From NCBI GenBank assembly GCA_965278945.1, contig OZ257128.1, positions 3,410,001 to 3,474,000 of the forward strand: 64,000 nucleotides of DNA. Reading direction: 5' to 3'. This DNA is from UBA10649 sp965278945 (GTDB lineage: Bacteria > Actinomycetota > Actinomycetes > S36-B12). A program made the position numbers and the translations under genes. Numbering within the stretch: the first letter of the stretch is position 1; every line of letters starts with the position of its first letter. This document shows, piece after piece, positions 7,453-15,802 of this stretch. A model generated the notes under the pieces. The model had not been told where the DNA came from. It saw only the letters and a list, made by a program, of their open reading frames with translations, and searched no databases.

Positions 7453-9519
7453 CCTACCTGGGCACGAAACCAAACATCTGTGATTGCCGCGCTAGTCGTC
7501 TTCGCGACGTCGGCCATGTCGCTCGCGCTAGCGGGAACGACGCAGGCGGTGGAAGTTCGCGCCGCCGCTCCCGCGATCCAGGTACCCAGCGGCTGGAACT
7601 GGACGAACTACGGACCAGAGCTGATGTCCGTCTCGTGCGTGACGCCCAATACGTGCGTCGCTATCGGCCAGGGCGGGGCGGTCCTGCGTTCTCCCAACAC
7701 CGATGAGGTGCCGCTCGCGTGGACCTTCGTCGACCTCAAGAAGGACCCGAAGGCCCCGGACAACCCGGTGGACCTGGTCGGCGTGACCTGTTCGGACACC
7801 AGCTGCCTCGCGGTCTCCAGCCCCAAGACACCCGCAGTCGACTACGGCTCGTGGGTCTACCGCAGCACCGATGCCGGCGTGACGTGGGCCGCGGTGCAGC
7901 AGCTTCCCCCCGTTGGAACCCGCAAGACGCTCATCGGTTCGGCGATCACCTGCGCACCCGATCTTGATGCGACCGCAGCGACCCGCGTGTGCTACATCGC
8001 CGGTGTCGACGGCGGCATCTGGCGCTCGGCCAACGACGGACTGTCGTGGACGGGCGTTGCGCTCCCGACGACCGCCCCCGCAACCGCCTCCTTCGACAAG
8101 ATCGCCTGCGCGAGTGCGGACGTGTGCGTCGCCGCTGGCGGCGACGCCGATCCGTCCAGCGCCTTGATCCGAGTCGCGACGGTCAAGATGCTCGACACCC
8201 CCGTAGGCATCGACAAGCGCTTCGCCGCTCTTGCCTGCGCCGGGGCGACGCAGTGCGTGGGAACCGGTGGTCAGGGCAACTTCACCGTCATGAACATCGA
8301 CGCGACCCCGACCTGGGGCGCGGCCCGTGCCTTCCGTAAGAACCCGCTGCAGGCAGCCCTCACGGTCAAGGTCCTGTCCTGCCCCGTGGACAACACCTGC
8401 ATCGGACTCGATCTCGATGGCGACGTGCTTCGCACCGACGCGCTCGCCGACCCGAATACCAAGTGGGCCATGCGTCCGGCGCCGGGAATCATCAGTGCGC
8501 TGGACTGCTTCACGGCCAGTTGCGTCGGAGTCGGCAAGGCGGCTGCCTGGTATGCGAGCTTCGACCTCGGCTCCGGCTTCGAGCGGATCAACGAGGTTGC
8601 GGGATTCGACCTTGCCATCTGCCCCGCCGCGCTCAGCCCGACCTGCATTGCTGGCGGCAAGGAGAACGTCGGCCGGTCGATCACGGGCGGCACCCTGTGG
8701 ACACTGCCGGTCGCTGATCGCGGTGCGCTGAACACCAAGGAGATCCGATGCTCATCGTCGATCGCCTGCCAGATCTACGGTCAGACCGAGGCGCTGGCGA
8801 CCGAGGACATGGACGTGTTCCGTCCGCTCTACGGGCCGGTTCAGTCGGCCGCTGGCGCCGACGCCATCGCCTGCGTTACGGACACCTTGTGCGTAAGCCC
8901 GAAGGAGTCCGTCATCTACACGACGTTCGACGGTGGGAAGACGCAGTGGAGCTCGAACCAGTTCCCCAAGGTCCGACCGACAGGGATCTCCTGCATCGAG
9001 GGTCGAACTGCTCCCGTCACCTGTTTCGTCGCGATCAAATTCAACATCCTGATCGGGACCATGTCCCCCGATCCGTCGGGCCAGCCGCATTGGCTGTGGC
9101 GGTGGACGAACGCGGACTCCGATCAGGAGATCGCGGCGATCAGCTGCACGCCTGACGGGGCGCAGTGCGCTGCGGTAGGCAAGGCCGGAGAGGTCATGAC
9201 CACCCAGGGCGGCAACCTGCTGGACTGGTCACAGCAGACGATCCCCGCCAACGTGCCGGTCGACGAACTTCCCGACTACACGTCGATCGACTGCCCGCTC
9301 GCGGGCTTCTGCATGATCGGCGGAAAGCACGGCGCCTTCTCGATCGTGACATCAACGGTGGACAACTTCGTGACGTACTCCTACGACGAGATCGGCGACA
9401 TCAGGGCTGCGGTCGGCGTATCGGGCTTCGGCTGCGAGTCCATCAACCGATGCATCGCCGTCGGCAGCACCGTGCTGGTGGGTATTCGCAACCCACCGAT
9501 CCCGGCGCCTGCGCAGTAG
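7447..9519 (+). CDS. Secreted repeat protein with paired cysteines (Ycf48/BNR-like propeller)
   Basis: 690 residues from ATG 7447, with a signal peptide (hydrophobic stretch SVIAALVVFATSAMSLALAG, cleavage near TTQA). The rest is a chain of about a dozen units of roughly 45-55 residues, each with a short Cys-x(5-7)-Cys pair such as SCVTPNTCVAIG, TCSDTSCLAV and CASADVCVAAG, often followed by YRSTDAGVTW-like strands. Such Trp/Asp-rich strands suggest a Ycf48- or sialidase-type beta-propeller with disulphide-clipped blades. No catalytic residues are recognised. An alternative start at ATG 7399 would overlap the divergent gene. Possible roles include adhesion or binding at the surface. Confidence 0.65.
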   Translation: MLPTWARNQTSVIAALVVFATSAMSLALAGTTQAVEVRAAAPAIQVPSGWNWTNYGPELMSVSCVTPNTCVAIGQGGAVLRSPNTDEVPLAWTFVDLKKDPKAPDNPVDLVGVTCSDTSCLAVSSPKTPAVDYGSWVYRSTDAGVTWAAVQQLPPVGTRKTLIGSAITCAPDLDATAATRVCYIAGVDGGIWRSANDGLSWTGVALPTTAPATASFDKIACASADVCVAAGGDADPSSALIRVATVKMLDTPVGIDKRFAALACAGATQCVGTGGQGNFTVMNIDATPTWGAARAFRKNPLQAALTVKVLSCPVDNTCIGLDLDGDVLRTDALADPNTKWAMRPAPGIISALDCFTASCVGVGKAAAWYASFDLGSGFERINEVAGFDLAICPAALSPTCIAGGKENVGRSITGGTLWTLPVADRGALNTKEIRCSSSIACQIYGQTEALATEDMDVFRPLYGPVQSAAGADAIACVTDTLCVSPKESVIYTTFDGGKTQWSSNQFPKVRPTGISCIEGRTAPVTCFVAIKFNILIGTMSPDPSGQPHWLWRWTNADSDQEIAAISCTPDGAQCAAVGKAGEVMTTQGGNLLDWSQQTIPANVPVDELPDYTSIDCPLAGFCMIGGKHGAFSIVTSTVDNFVTYSYDEIGDIRAAVGVSGFGCESINRCIAVGSTVLVGIRNPPIPAPAQ

Positions 9520-9534
9520 CGAGCTCCCAATCAG

Positions 9535-10380
9535 TTATCGCGCGCGGTGGATGGTGATGTCGCCGCCCTGGGTTCGCGCGCGCACTGCGACGGCCTGCTC
9601 TGATGCATCGGGGGCGCTGTCGCCGTCGAGCTCGTTGCGCACTCGCCCGTGCTTTGAGGCCAGGTCAAGCCAGACGGGGATCCCTTGGGGGACGCCTACG
9701 CTGACCTGCCCGAATCCGCTGTCGAGCTCGATGTTCCCGCCCGAGACTTCGCGTAGCTGGATGCTTCCGTAGGAGGTCTTGGTGGCAACTGAGCCAAGCG
9801 CCCTGCGAATCTCCAGGTCCCCGAACGAGAGCCGCGCGTCGACGTCGCCGCCGGACTCGTCGATCTGGATAGACCCGTGCGAGGACTTCAGGAGCGCATC
9901 GCCCGTCACCGTGCCGATCCGGATCTGGCCCTTGTCGGCAGTGATCTCGATCGCTCCGTCGGCCGAGGCGATAGACGTGTTGCCGAGTGACGAGCGCAGC
10001 CACAGGTCGCCGGTGCGGTCGACATCGACGGGTCCCATCGAGCTCTTGATTCGCGTATTGCCAAGGCGACCCACGGTTCTCACCCCGCCGACCGCAACCT
10101 CGGCAGTGAGCCGGGAACCCGTGGGCAGTTCGACCTGGACGTCGATCGACTCGCTCGGGCCGAGCCAGATGAAGCGTGGCCTCGGTCCCGTGATCGTGAT
10201 CCGTGCACCGTCGAAGACGACCTTGGTGTCCTCGGCGCCTCGGCAGTCGGCGGCCTTCGCCGGGTTCGTGGGCGACACCGTGACCACCGTGTCCGCGCGA
10301 TCGGTCGCGATGATCTGGATCGCACCCACCTGGAGGTCGATGGCAAGGTCGATGGGGACGGGGGTGTCGTAGGTGGGCAT
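9535..10380 (-). CDS. DUF4097-family beta-helix protein
   Basis: 281 residues, no signal peptide or membrane segment. The sequence is a ladder of short beta strands (SSMGPVDVDRTGDLWLRSSL, SSHGSIQIDESGGDVDARLS, TSYGSIQLREVSGGNIELDS), typical of the DUF4097 adhesin-like family, whose function is unknown. ATG 10380 follows an AGAGGAG ribosome-binding site. It is the second gene of an operon with the ribbon-helix-helix protein at 10461-10949, a pairing I associate with other actinobacteria, and so is probably under that protein's control. Confidence 0.75.
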   Translation of the reverse strand: MPTYDTPVPIDLAIDLQVGAIQIIATDRADTVVTVSPTNPAKAADCRGAEDTKVVFDGARITITGPRPRFIWLGPSESIDVQVELPTGSRLTAEVAVGGVRTVGRLGNTRIKSSMGPVDVDRTGDLWLRSSLGNTSIASADGAIEITADKGQIRIGTVTGDALLKSSHGSIQIDESGGDVDARLSFGDLEIRRALGSVATKTSYGSIQLREVSGGNIELDSGFGQVSVGVPQGIPVWLDLASKHGRVRNELDGDSAPDASEQAVAVRARTQGGDITIHRAR

Positions 10381-10460
10381 GGTGAGGACTCCTCTTTACT
10401 AGGCGTGTTCGTCCGGCCCCGCGGGATCGCGTGGCTGTGATGGTGATGCGGTGAGCGGGG

Positions 10461-10949
10461 CTAGCGAGCCCAGCCCGCGAAGCTGTCGCCGGTGCGCAGC
10501 GTGCGCTGCGCGGATCGTCGCTGCTTTGGTTCGAGGGCTGCCGCAGTCGCGCGGACCAGCCAGGTATTGACGGACAGGCCGTCGGCAGCGGCCGCCTCAT
10601 CGACCCGAACCTTGAGTGCGTCAGGAAGGCGGAGCGTCGTGCGAGACGTGCTCGCATCATCGAGGTCGACGGTGGCGACGGGCTGGTCGGCACTGTCGGA
10701 GTCGGTGCTTGGCTGGGTGACGACGAACTCGACCTCACGACCGCGCAGTCGCAGGTCGACCGAGCCGGGGGCGAGGTCTCGGGAGATCTCGCCTACCGCT
10801 GACGTGAGCGCATCGAGAAGCACCATTCGCGTCGCGGCATCCAGGCTCGCCGACAGCCGCTCGGCAACGGCGCGGGTGTCGTCCGTGCCATTCGCGGCGG
10901 CGTCGGCCAACTGCCGCTGCAGCTCCATTGCGTACTGTCCAAGTTCCAT
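10461..10949 (-). CDS. Ribbon-helix-helix (HicB/Arc-like) DNA-binding protein
   Basis: 162 residues. The C-terminal third (about residues 108-145) reads SRTTLRLPDALKVRVDEAAA then DGLSVNTWLVRATAAAL, a ribbon-helix-helix fold in which the TTLRL strand contacts DNA. The N-terminal part is helical and acidic and probably mediates oligomerisation. ATG 10949 is six bases after a CATATT -10 box, so the mRNA is likely leaderless. The perfect palindrome lying between the -35 and -10 boxes is the obvious autorepression site. Downstream is the DUF4097 gene. No toxin partner is seen, so this is more likely a regulator than an antitoxin. Confidence 0.7.
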   Translation of the reverse strand: MELGQYAMELQRQLADAAANGTDDTRAVAERLSASLDAATRMVLLDALTSAVGEISRDLAPGSVDLRLRGREVEFVVTQPSTDSDSADQPVATVDLDDASTSRTTLRLPDALKVRVDEAAAADGLSVNTWLVRATAAALEPKQRRSAQRTLRTGDSFAGWAR

Positions 10950-10955
10950 GCCACC

Positions 10956-10984
10956 AATATGACACCACTATGGTGTCATGTCAA
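10956..10984 (-). promoter_or_regulatory. Promoter with palindromic operator in its spacer
   Basis: Minus-strand -35 TTGACA (10984-10979), 17-bp spacer, -10 CATATT (10961-10956), then six bases to ATG 10949. The spacer contains the 9-bp inverted repeat ATGACACCA-CTA-TGGTGTCAT (10959-10979). A further half-site TGGTGTCA lies at 10992-10999, 21 bp (two turns) from the nearest matching half. A ribbon-helix-helix dimer-of-dimers bound here would block RNA polymerase. Confidence 0.65.
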
Positions 10985-10996
10985 GCATTCGTGGTG

Positions 10997-11473
10997 TCAG
11001 TTGCCGACCGGCTCGAGCAGAATGACCGACGTCGGGGTAGATCGGGCGCTCGCGTACGCGTCGAGGGAGGCATCGACGTCGACCCACAGTTGCCACAGGC
11101 GGTCGCGCTCGGCCCCGTCCGTAAACCGTGCGCGAACCGCTCGTTCCTCATGGCTCGCCAATCGCACCCGGGCGCGCGGATCCGCGTGGAGGTTCAGGCA
11201 CCAGGACGGGTCGCCCTCATCCCAGCCATTCATCGCGATGAGTACGAGGTCGACGCCGTCCTCCAGGTAGCCGACTATGACCGTGCGATCGTGTCCCGTC
11301 GTTCGCCCGGTCGTCGTCAACGACAGAGCTCCCCATCCCCGCTTGTTCCTCGGAGTCCACAGGAAGCGCCCCCGGCTGAGTCGGTACAAGCCTCGGTGCA
11401 CGCGCCAGGCCGCGTGCACGAACCATGGCGGCGGGAGTCTGGGGGGTCGGCGATCTGCTGAGTTCACTGCCAT
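10997..11473 (-). CDS. Deazaflavin (F420)-dependent nitroreductase-family protein
   Basis: 158 residues from ATG 11473. The pattern NKRGWGALSLTTTGRTTGHDR, then VGYLEDGVDLVLIAMNGW and PSWCLNLHADPRARVR, is that of the Ddn/Rv3547-type F420H2-dependent split-barrel family, which reduce quinones, nitro compounds or other electrophiles. The gene overlaps the end of the upstream lipoprotein esterase by ten bases, so the two may be co-transcribed. Natural substrate unknown. Confidence 0.75.
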   Translation of the reverse strand: MAVNSADRRPPRLPPPWFVHAAWRVHRGLYRLSRGRFLWTPRNKRGWGALSLTTTGRTTGHDRTVIVGYLEDGVDLVLIAMNGWDEGDPSWCLNLHADPRARVRLASHEERAVRARFTDGAERDRLWQLWVDVDASLDAYASARSTPTSVILLEPVGN

Positions 11474-12345
11474 GTCGTGAGCCAATCCGTGATGGGCGCT
11501 GCGACGTTGTCGGCTTCGAACACGTCCAGATGGTCGAGCCCGGGAAGGACGATTGTCCTGACGTCGATCTCCGCTGCTGTTAGTTCGCCTTCGAGTGCCG
11601 TCGTCTGTTCCAGCGGGACGATGGTGTCAGCATCTCCGTGAACGAGTAGGACGCGAAGTTCACCGAGCTGTTCCGTGCGATCTGTGAGCCAGTGCACGGG
11701 ATTGACCATCTGCCATGCGACGGGATCGCCGGACGGGCTGTCTGGCATCCACGGTGACAGCACTTGCGCGAACTCGTCAGTGTCGTAGATCCCGGCAATG
11801 CCGATCAGTCCGTCAATCGGGACGCTCGGGTACGGACATGCACCGCCGAACTCATCGCCCGAGAACGCAACCAATGCCGCGAGGTGCCCTCCCGCGGAGT
11901 GACCCATGACGATCGTGCGGCTCGGCGGATGGCCGGATGCCTGTGCCTGCTGTGCGGACCAGCGAATGGCGCATGCGACGTCGTCGACTGTGGTGGGGAA
12001 TCTGCTCCCGCTGCTCGTGGTCGAGTAGGTGATGAGTGACGTGCTCGAGCCGCCTGCGGTCAGCGCTTCGGCCAGCGGGACCAGGCCGGTCGGATCGGCC
12101 GTCGCCCAGCCACCGCCGGGCACGAGGACGACCAGAGGCGCAGGACCCTCGCCCGCCGGCGCTCGCAACTGCGCGGCAAGCCCCGGCAGATAGTCCTCGG
12201 TTACGACACTCTGCTCTGACGCTCGAGGTGACGAGCTGGCGGGACTCGGCGATTCGACTGGAGCCGGGCCCGCGTCAGTCGAACTCGTGCAGGAGGTCAG
12301 AAGACACGAGCACGCGACGACGACCACGCCAAACCAACTTCGCAC
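11464..12345 (-). CDS. Lipoprotein alpha/beta-hydrolase (esterase)
   Basis: 293 residues from GTG 12345, preceded by GGGAGGATC. A lipobox LTSC ends the signal sequence, followed by a Ser/Pro-rich linker. The hydrolase has an oxyanion loop VVLVPGGGWA, nucleophile elbow VMGHSAGGHL, Asp in LLVHGDADTIVPL and His in LPGLDHLDVFE. It is anchored to the outer face of the membrane and probably hydrolyses short-chain or lipid esters. A paralogue of the same architecture lies at 46420-47397 and shares the unusual SGDEFGG-x-CPY insert. Confidence 0.75.
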   Translation of the reverse strand: MRSWFGVVVVACSCLLTSCTSSTDAGPAPVESPSPASSSPRASEQSVVTEDYLPGLAAQLRAPAGEGPAPLVVLVPGGGWATADPTGLVPLAEALTAGGSSTSLITYSTTSSGSRFPTTVDDVACAIRWSAQQAQASGHPPSRTIVMGHSAGGHLAALVAFSGDEFGGACPYPSVPIDGLIGIAGIYDTDEFAQVLSPWMPDSPSGDPVAWQMVNPVHWLTDRTEQLGELRVLLVHGDADTIVPLEQTTALEGELTAAEIDVRTIVLPGLDHLDVFEADNVAAPITDWLTTWQ

Positions 12346-12410
12346 GAGGCGATCCTCCCACCGAAAGCACTGGTATCTCGGGCGCCGCAGGCTTCGGGCA
12401 CGATGTCGCC

Positions 12411-12746
12411 ATGCTGATCGCAGGCGAGATCGTGAATGTCGACGGACGCGCGCTGAAAGTGAACCCGCGCGACATCGTGCACGTGGACGCGATGCGCGAG
12501 TACCTGATCGACGTTGCTCGCGCTCGCGACAAGGCGACGTACGGAGAGCTGGTCGACGGCGCGGAGCTTCCCTACCCCGCTCGAGGACTGGGCCGTCTCC
12601 TAGAACTGCTGAGCGAGGACTGCGATCGCCGAGGCGAGCCCGGGCTGGCCGCACTCGTCGTCGCGAAGAGCACTGGCGAGGTCGGCGCCGGGTATAGCGG
12701 GGATGCGCAACGAGAACGCGCTCGCGTCTATGCCCACTGGGTCTAA
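12411..12746 (+). CDS. Conserved hypothetical protein
   Basis: 111 residues from ATG 12411. It is charged and soluble with no signal peptide; the middle contains RDKATYGELVDGAELPYPAR and the C-terminal half LLSEDCDRRGEPGLAALVV, then GEVGAGY. I have the impression of a conserved small family but cannot assign a domain. A CACGAT hexamer lies six bases before the ATG, as in other leaderless genes in this window. It ends 27 bp before the CIRCE element. Confidence 0.5.
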   Translation: MLIAGEIVNVDGRALKVNPRDIVHVDAMREYLIDVARARDKATYGELVDGAELPYPARGLGRLLELLSEDCDRRGEPGLAALVVAKSTGEVGAGYSGDAQRERARVYAHWV

Positions 12747-12772
12747 ACCATTGCGAATGCTTGATTTAAGTC

Positions 12773-12802
12773 TTGGCACTCACGATAGGAGAGTGCTAAT
12801 AT
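12773..12802 (+). promoter_or_regulatory. CIRCE operator and promoter of hsp20
   Basis: TTGGCACTC-N9-GAGTGCTAA at 12773-12799 matches the CIRCE consensus (TTAGCACTC-N9-GAGTGCTAA) bound by the heat-shock repressor HrcA, with one mismatch. It overlaps a -35 TTGGCA (12773-12778) and -10 TAATAT (12797-12802) separated by 18 bp, so HrcA would block the promoter. Confidence 0.8.
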
Positions 12803-12865
12803 CGGCGTGCAGACACTGGCAGCGCCCGCTACTGGGGCGGGCGTCTTGAACGCTAGGAGGTAGCC

Positions 12866-13330
12866 ATGTCCGTGTTGCGTTTCGATCCCTTCCGCGACCT
12901 TGACCGCCTGTCCGAGCAGATGCTTGGCAGCGCTGCGGGTACGCGTCGAGTCCCGCGGTTCATGCCCATGGACTTGTTCAAGTCGGGCGACCACTACGTG
13001 TTGCTCGCGGACCTACCGGGAGTCGACCCCGGTTCGATCGACATCGACGTCGACAACGGAACGCTGACGATCCGGGCCGAACGCTCGTCCCGCAGCGACG
13101 ATGCGATTGAGTGGCTGGCCAGCGAGCGCTTCACCGGTTCGTTCATGCGGCAGATCTCGCTGGGGGACGGAGTCGATGGCGAGTCGATCTCGGCCTCGTA
13201 CGACAACGGCGTGCTCAGCGTGACGATCCCGCTCGCCGAGAAGGCGAAGCGGCGCAAGGTCGACGTGGCGGTCAACGCAGCACACCCCGACATCGTCGAG
13301 GGTGTTGCCCAGGAGCAGATCGCCGGATAG
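12866..13330 (+). CDS. Hsp20-family small heat-shock protein
   Basis: 154 residues with an alpha-crystallin domain (about 35-135): YVLLADLPGVDPGSIDIDVD, NGTLTIRAERS and GVLSVTIPL near the end of the domain. The N-terminal MSVLRFDPFRDLDRL and a Gly-poor tail are typical of actinobacterial Hsp18/Acr proteins, ATP-independent holdases that form oligomers. AGGAGG precedes ATG 12866. The CIRCE site upstream indicates control by HrcA. Confidence 0.9.
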   Translation: MSVLRFDPFRDLDRLSEQMLGSAAGTRRVPRFMPMDLFKSGDHYVLLADLPGVDPGSIDIDVDNGTLTIRAERSSRSDDAIEWLASERFTGSFMRQISLGDGVDGESISASYDNGVLSVTIPLAEKAKRRKVDVAVNAAHPDIVEGVAQEQIAG

Positions 13331-13338
13331 CCATCGTC

Positions 13339-13374
13339 GTGGCGTCGGGCTGTGTAGCCACGGCCCGACGCCAC
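13339..13374. terminator. Bidirectional hairpin terminator between hsp20 and tetR
   Basis: A perfect 12-bp stem, GTGGCGTCGGGC (13339-13350) and GCCCGACGCCAC (13363-13374), with a 12-base loop. It lies just past the hsp20 stop and before the convergent tetR stop. No clear U-tract follows, as is common in high-GC genomes. Confidence 0.6.
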
Positions 13375-13386
13375 GCCGCGTTGTGA

Positions 13387-14046
13387 CTATGCCGACTTCA
13401 GGCCTCGCTCGAGTCCGTCGAGAATCAACTCAAGACCGAAGGTGAAGTCCTCGAGGCGTCCCTGGCTCATGACGTGGCCGATGACCTCGGTGACGTGCGG
13501 GAAGTCATCGGCTGAGATCTGCGGCAGGACATCGGCCGACACCGTCGGCGCGTCCTCGGCATCGAAGGGCAGGTTGAGTTCCTGGAGCGTGAAGCCGTAC
13601 AGGTGACTATCGAGGGTGTTCCATGCGTCGAGCGCTCCTTCGATCGTGAAGCCGCCTTCGCGCAGGCGTCCGAGGGTCGCGTCCAGGTAGCGAGTCATTC
13701 CGGGGCCGATGTTGTAGCGGGACATAAGCAGCATCGCGGCCCACGGATGCGCCAGCAAGGTCTCGTGCGCCGACATCGATCGCTCGCGCATGGCCTGCTT
13801 CCACGGCGTGCCTGTCGGCGGGACGTGAATATCTCCGACGACGATGTCGGTGATGCCGTCGAGGATCGCGTCCTTATTGGGAACGTGGTTGTACAGCGAC
13901 ATCGCCTCGACGCCGAGCTCTGCGCCGAGGGCACGCATCGTCAGCGACTCGATCCCGCTCCTGTCCGCGAGCGCGACCGCCGTGCGCAGGACGCGTTCTC
14001 GAGTCAGGGGTTCACGCGTACGCGCCTTGCGCGCGGAGCCGGCCAT
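13387..14046 (-). CDS. TetR-family transcriptional repressor
   Basis: 219 residues from ATG 14046 (AAGGGGG upstream). The N-terminal helix-turn-helix reads LTRERVLRTAVALADRSG then MRALGAELGVEAMSLYNHVPNK. The C-terminal domain (DIVVGDIHVP onwards) is of the TetR_C_1/TetR-class type that binds small ligands. It is divergent from the truncated dehydrogenase gene at 14167, with palindromic sites between them, so it probably controls itself and that gene. Confidence 0.85.
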   Translation of the reverse strand: MAGSARKARTREPLTRERVLRTAVALADRSGIESLTMRALGAELGVEAMSLYNHVPNKDAILDGITDIVVGDIHVPPTGTPWKQAMRERSMSAHETLLAHPWAAMLLMSRYNIGPGMTRYLDATLGRLREGGFTIEGALDAWNTLDSHLYGFTLQELNLPFDAEDAPTVSADVLPQISADDFPHVTEVIGHVMSQGRLEDFTFGLELILDGLERGLKSA

Positions 14047-14108
14047 GCATCCCCCTTGATCGTCGTACATACATCGTAAGGCTTGACATCGGCGAGCGAC
14101 TCCCTTAA

Positions 14109-14137
14109 CTTACGACGTAAGCATACAACGTAAGTAT
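14109..14137. promoter_or_regulatory. Putative TetR operators
   Basis: A perfect palindrome CTTACG-A-CGTAAG at 14109-14121 and a second dyad ATAC-N7-GTAT at 14123-14137 lie in the divergent intergenic region. A related TCGTAAG sequence occurs near 14074-14080, beside the regulator start. Confidence 0.55.
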
Positions 14138-14166
14138 CTGGGACCATAGGTCCGAAGGAGTCAGCA

Positions 14167-14532
14167 ATGAAGGCGATAGTCCAGGACCGCTACGGCACCA
14201 GCGACGTGCTCACGCTCAGGGAGGTCGACGTTCCGAAGATCGCGGAGACCGAGGTCCTGGTCCGTGTCGTCACCGCCTCGCTGGAGCGCGGAGTCAGTCA
14301 TCTCATGACCGGGCTGCCGTATCCGGTCCGTCTTGCCGGGTATGGCGTGCGCGCTCCGAAGATGGCCACGCCTGGTCGCGAGCTTGCGGGCGTAGTCGAG
14401 GCTGTCGGCTCACTCGTCACCCGCTTCGCGCCAGGCGACGAGGTCTTCGGGATCGGCTCCGGGGCTTGCGCGGACTTCGCCGTGGCGCCCGAGGACAAGC
14501 TGTGCGCGAAGCCCGCAAACCTGTGTAAGTAG
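14167..14532 (+). pseudogene. Truncated zinc-type alcohol dehydrogenase (N-terminal GroES-like part only)
   Basis: 121 residues starting MKAIVQDRYGTSDVLTLREV with a good ribosome-binding site (GAAGGAG). It follows the NAD(P)-dependent medium-chain dehydrogenase pattern through PGRELAGVVEAVG and FAPGDEVFGIG to DKLCAKPAN, then hits TAG. Family members run to about 320-340 residues, so the whole Rossmann domain is missing. The next 50 bases contain the inverted repeat CAACTG-TCAA-CAGTTG (14542-14557) and then the 3' end of an ABC permease on the other strand. I read this as a deletion or insertion remnant. Confidence 0.75.
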
Positions 14533-14579
14533 CCCCGAAAGCAACTGTCAACAGTTGACTATCGCGACCAGCGGAGGGC

Positions 14580-15377
14580 CTAGGCCGACTTGAGCTCTCG
14601 ACGCAGCAGCCTCATCCAGCCGAGGACGAGCGGCAGCAGCACCCAGATCGAGACCGCGACGGCCAGCCGAAGCCAGGCCTCGCCGTCCATCTCGTGGGTG
14701 CTCAGCGGGATCGTCGTCGTGTTCAGGTCGACCCACGTGCCGATCTGGGCGAACCATGTCACCGTTCCGGTGAGGATCCCCCAGATGGTCGGGATGGCGA
14801 AGTAGGTCACGATCGCGCCGGCGGAGTTCATGATGAGCATGCCGAGGGCAAGTCCCTGGACGACGCCGATCAGCTGCAGCGCGTAGACGTCGACGAACCC
14901 GGCGACTCCGAACGCCCAGCTGCCGTTGCCGTCCTGCAGTGCAGCGCCGAGCACGTTGCCAATTGCCGCGAGCACGAGCGCGACGAGAACGACGACCGCT
15001 CCCATCAGCAGCACGGCCACGAGCTTCGCGACGACGATCCGGCCTCGATGCGGCTCAAGGGTGAACGTGACCAGGCCGGTGCGCTGACCCCACTCGCTGG
15101 TGACCGTGAGGATTCCGAGAATCGGCAGCAGGATCGCCTGCGGGATGATCGTGGCATTGACGAAGTTGGAGTAAGTCAGCTCCTCGCTCGGAGCAGCGAA
15201 AAGGAAGATCGTCACGACTGCGGCAGTGATGATGGCGATCGCGATCAGCAGCCACCGACCCGACCGGGTGTCGACCAGCTTGCGCAGCTCGACCCTGATC
15301 AGGCGAGACATCGGAACCTGATGGGTGTCCTGCACGGACAGTCGGGGTAGTGCGCTCGACATCGCGTTGGTGGTCAC
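14580..15377 (-). CDS. ABC-2-type transporter permease
   Basis: 265 residues with six hydrophobic helices (for example LLIAIAIITAAVVTIFLFAA and LVALVLAAIGNVLGAAL). The first cytoplasmic stretch LIRVELRKLVDTRSGRWLL is the usual opening of this family. GTG 15377 overlaps the stop of the upstream ATPase fragment (GTGA). The ATPase has lost its N-terminal half including the Walker A motif and presumably its promoter, so the permease may not be functional or may use another ATPase. Confidence 0.75.
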   Translation of the reverse strand: MTTNAMSSALPRLSVQDTHQVPMSRLIRVELRKLVDTRSGRWLLIAIAIITAAVVTIFLFAAPSEELTYSNFVNATIIPQAILLPILGILTVTSEWGQRTGLVTFTLEPHRGRIVVAKLVAVLLMGAVVVLVALVLAAIGNVLGAALQDGNGSWAFGVAGFVDVYALQLIGVVQGLALGMLIMNSAGAIVTYFAIPTIWGILTGTVTWFAQIGTWVDLNTTTIPLSTHEMDGEAWLRLAVAVSIWVLLPLVLGWMRLLRRELKSA

Positions 15378-15778
15378 GAGGCAGCTCCTTCGGCGACGGA
15401 CTCGCGTGCGTCATCTGCGGTGAGGGTGAGGAACATGGCCTCGAGGCCTGCGCCGTCGGCGGTCCTGAGCTCGATCAGCACGACGGACTCGGCTGCTGCC
15501 GCCCGGCCGACCAGCTCGGCGTTCGCCTCGGTCGTGAACCCACCGCTCGGGTTGACGGTGAACTCGATGCCGGCGCGGGTCAGCGCGCCCGCGAGATGCT
15601 CGTTGTCGAGGCCGCGGACAAACACGCCGCTCGATGCCAGGAGCGAGTCCTTGCTTCCCTGCGCGACGATCTTTCCGCGGCCGATCACCACGAGCTCGTC
15701 GGCGATGACCTCGATCTCGTGCAGGAGGTGCGAGGAGAGCAGGACGGTGCCGCCGCGATCGGCAAACTCGCGGCTCCG
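15374..15778 (-). pseudogene. ABC transporter ATPase, C-terminal remnant
   Basis: The frame reads REFADRGGTVLLSSHLLHEI then EVIADELVVIGRGKIVAQGS, which is the region after Walker B with the H-loop His, followed by the C-terminal domain. Immediately upstream the frame is closed by TAG (15781-15779), and the sequence changes to the leader of the alcohol dehydrogenase gene. Walker A, the signature motif and Walker B (roughly 170-180 residues) are absent. The break lies at about 15778-15790. Confidence 0.75.
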
Positions 15779-15802
15779 CTAGCGAGGTGGGGTGCGACTG
15801 CA

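Noticed and set aside
10461..10949. HicB antitoxin of a toxin-antitoxin pair
   Set aside because: No HicA-like or other small toxin gene is adjacent; the partner is a DUF4097 protein.
14542..14557. Insertion-sequence terminal repeat at CAACTG-TCAA-CAGTTG
   Set aside because: It is only 6 bp per arm, has no matching partner at the other breakpoint and no transposase or target duplication.
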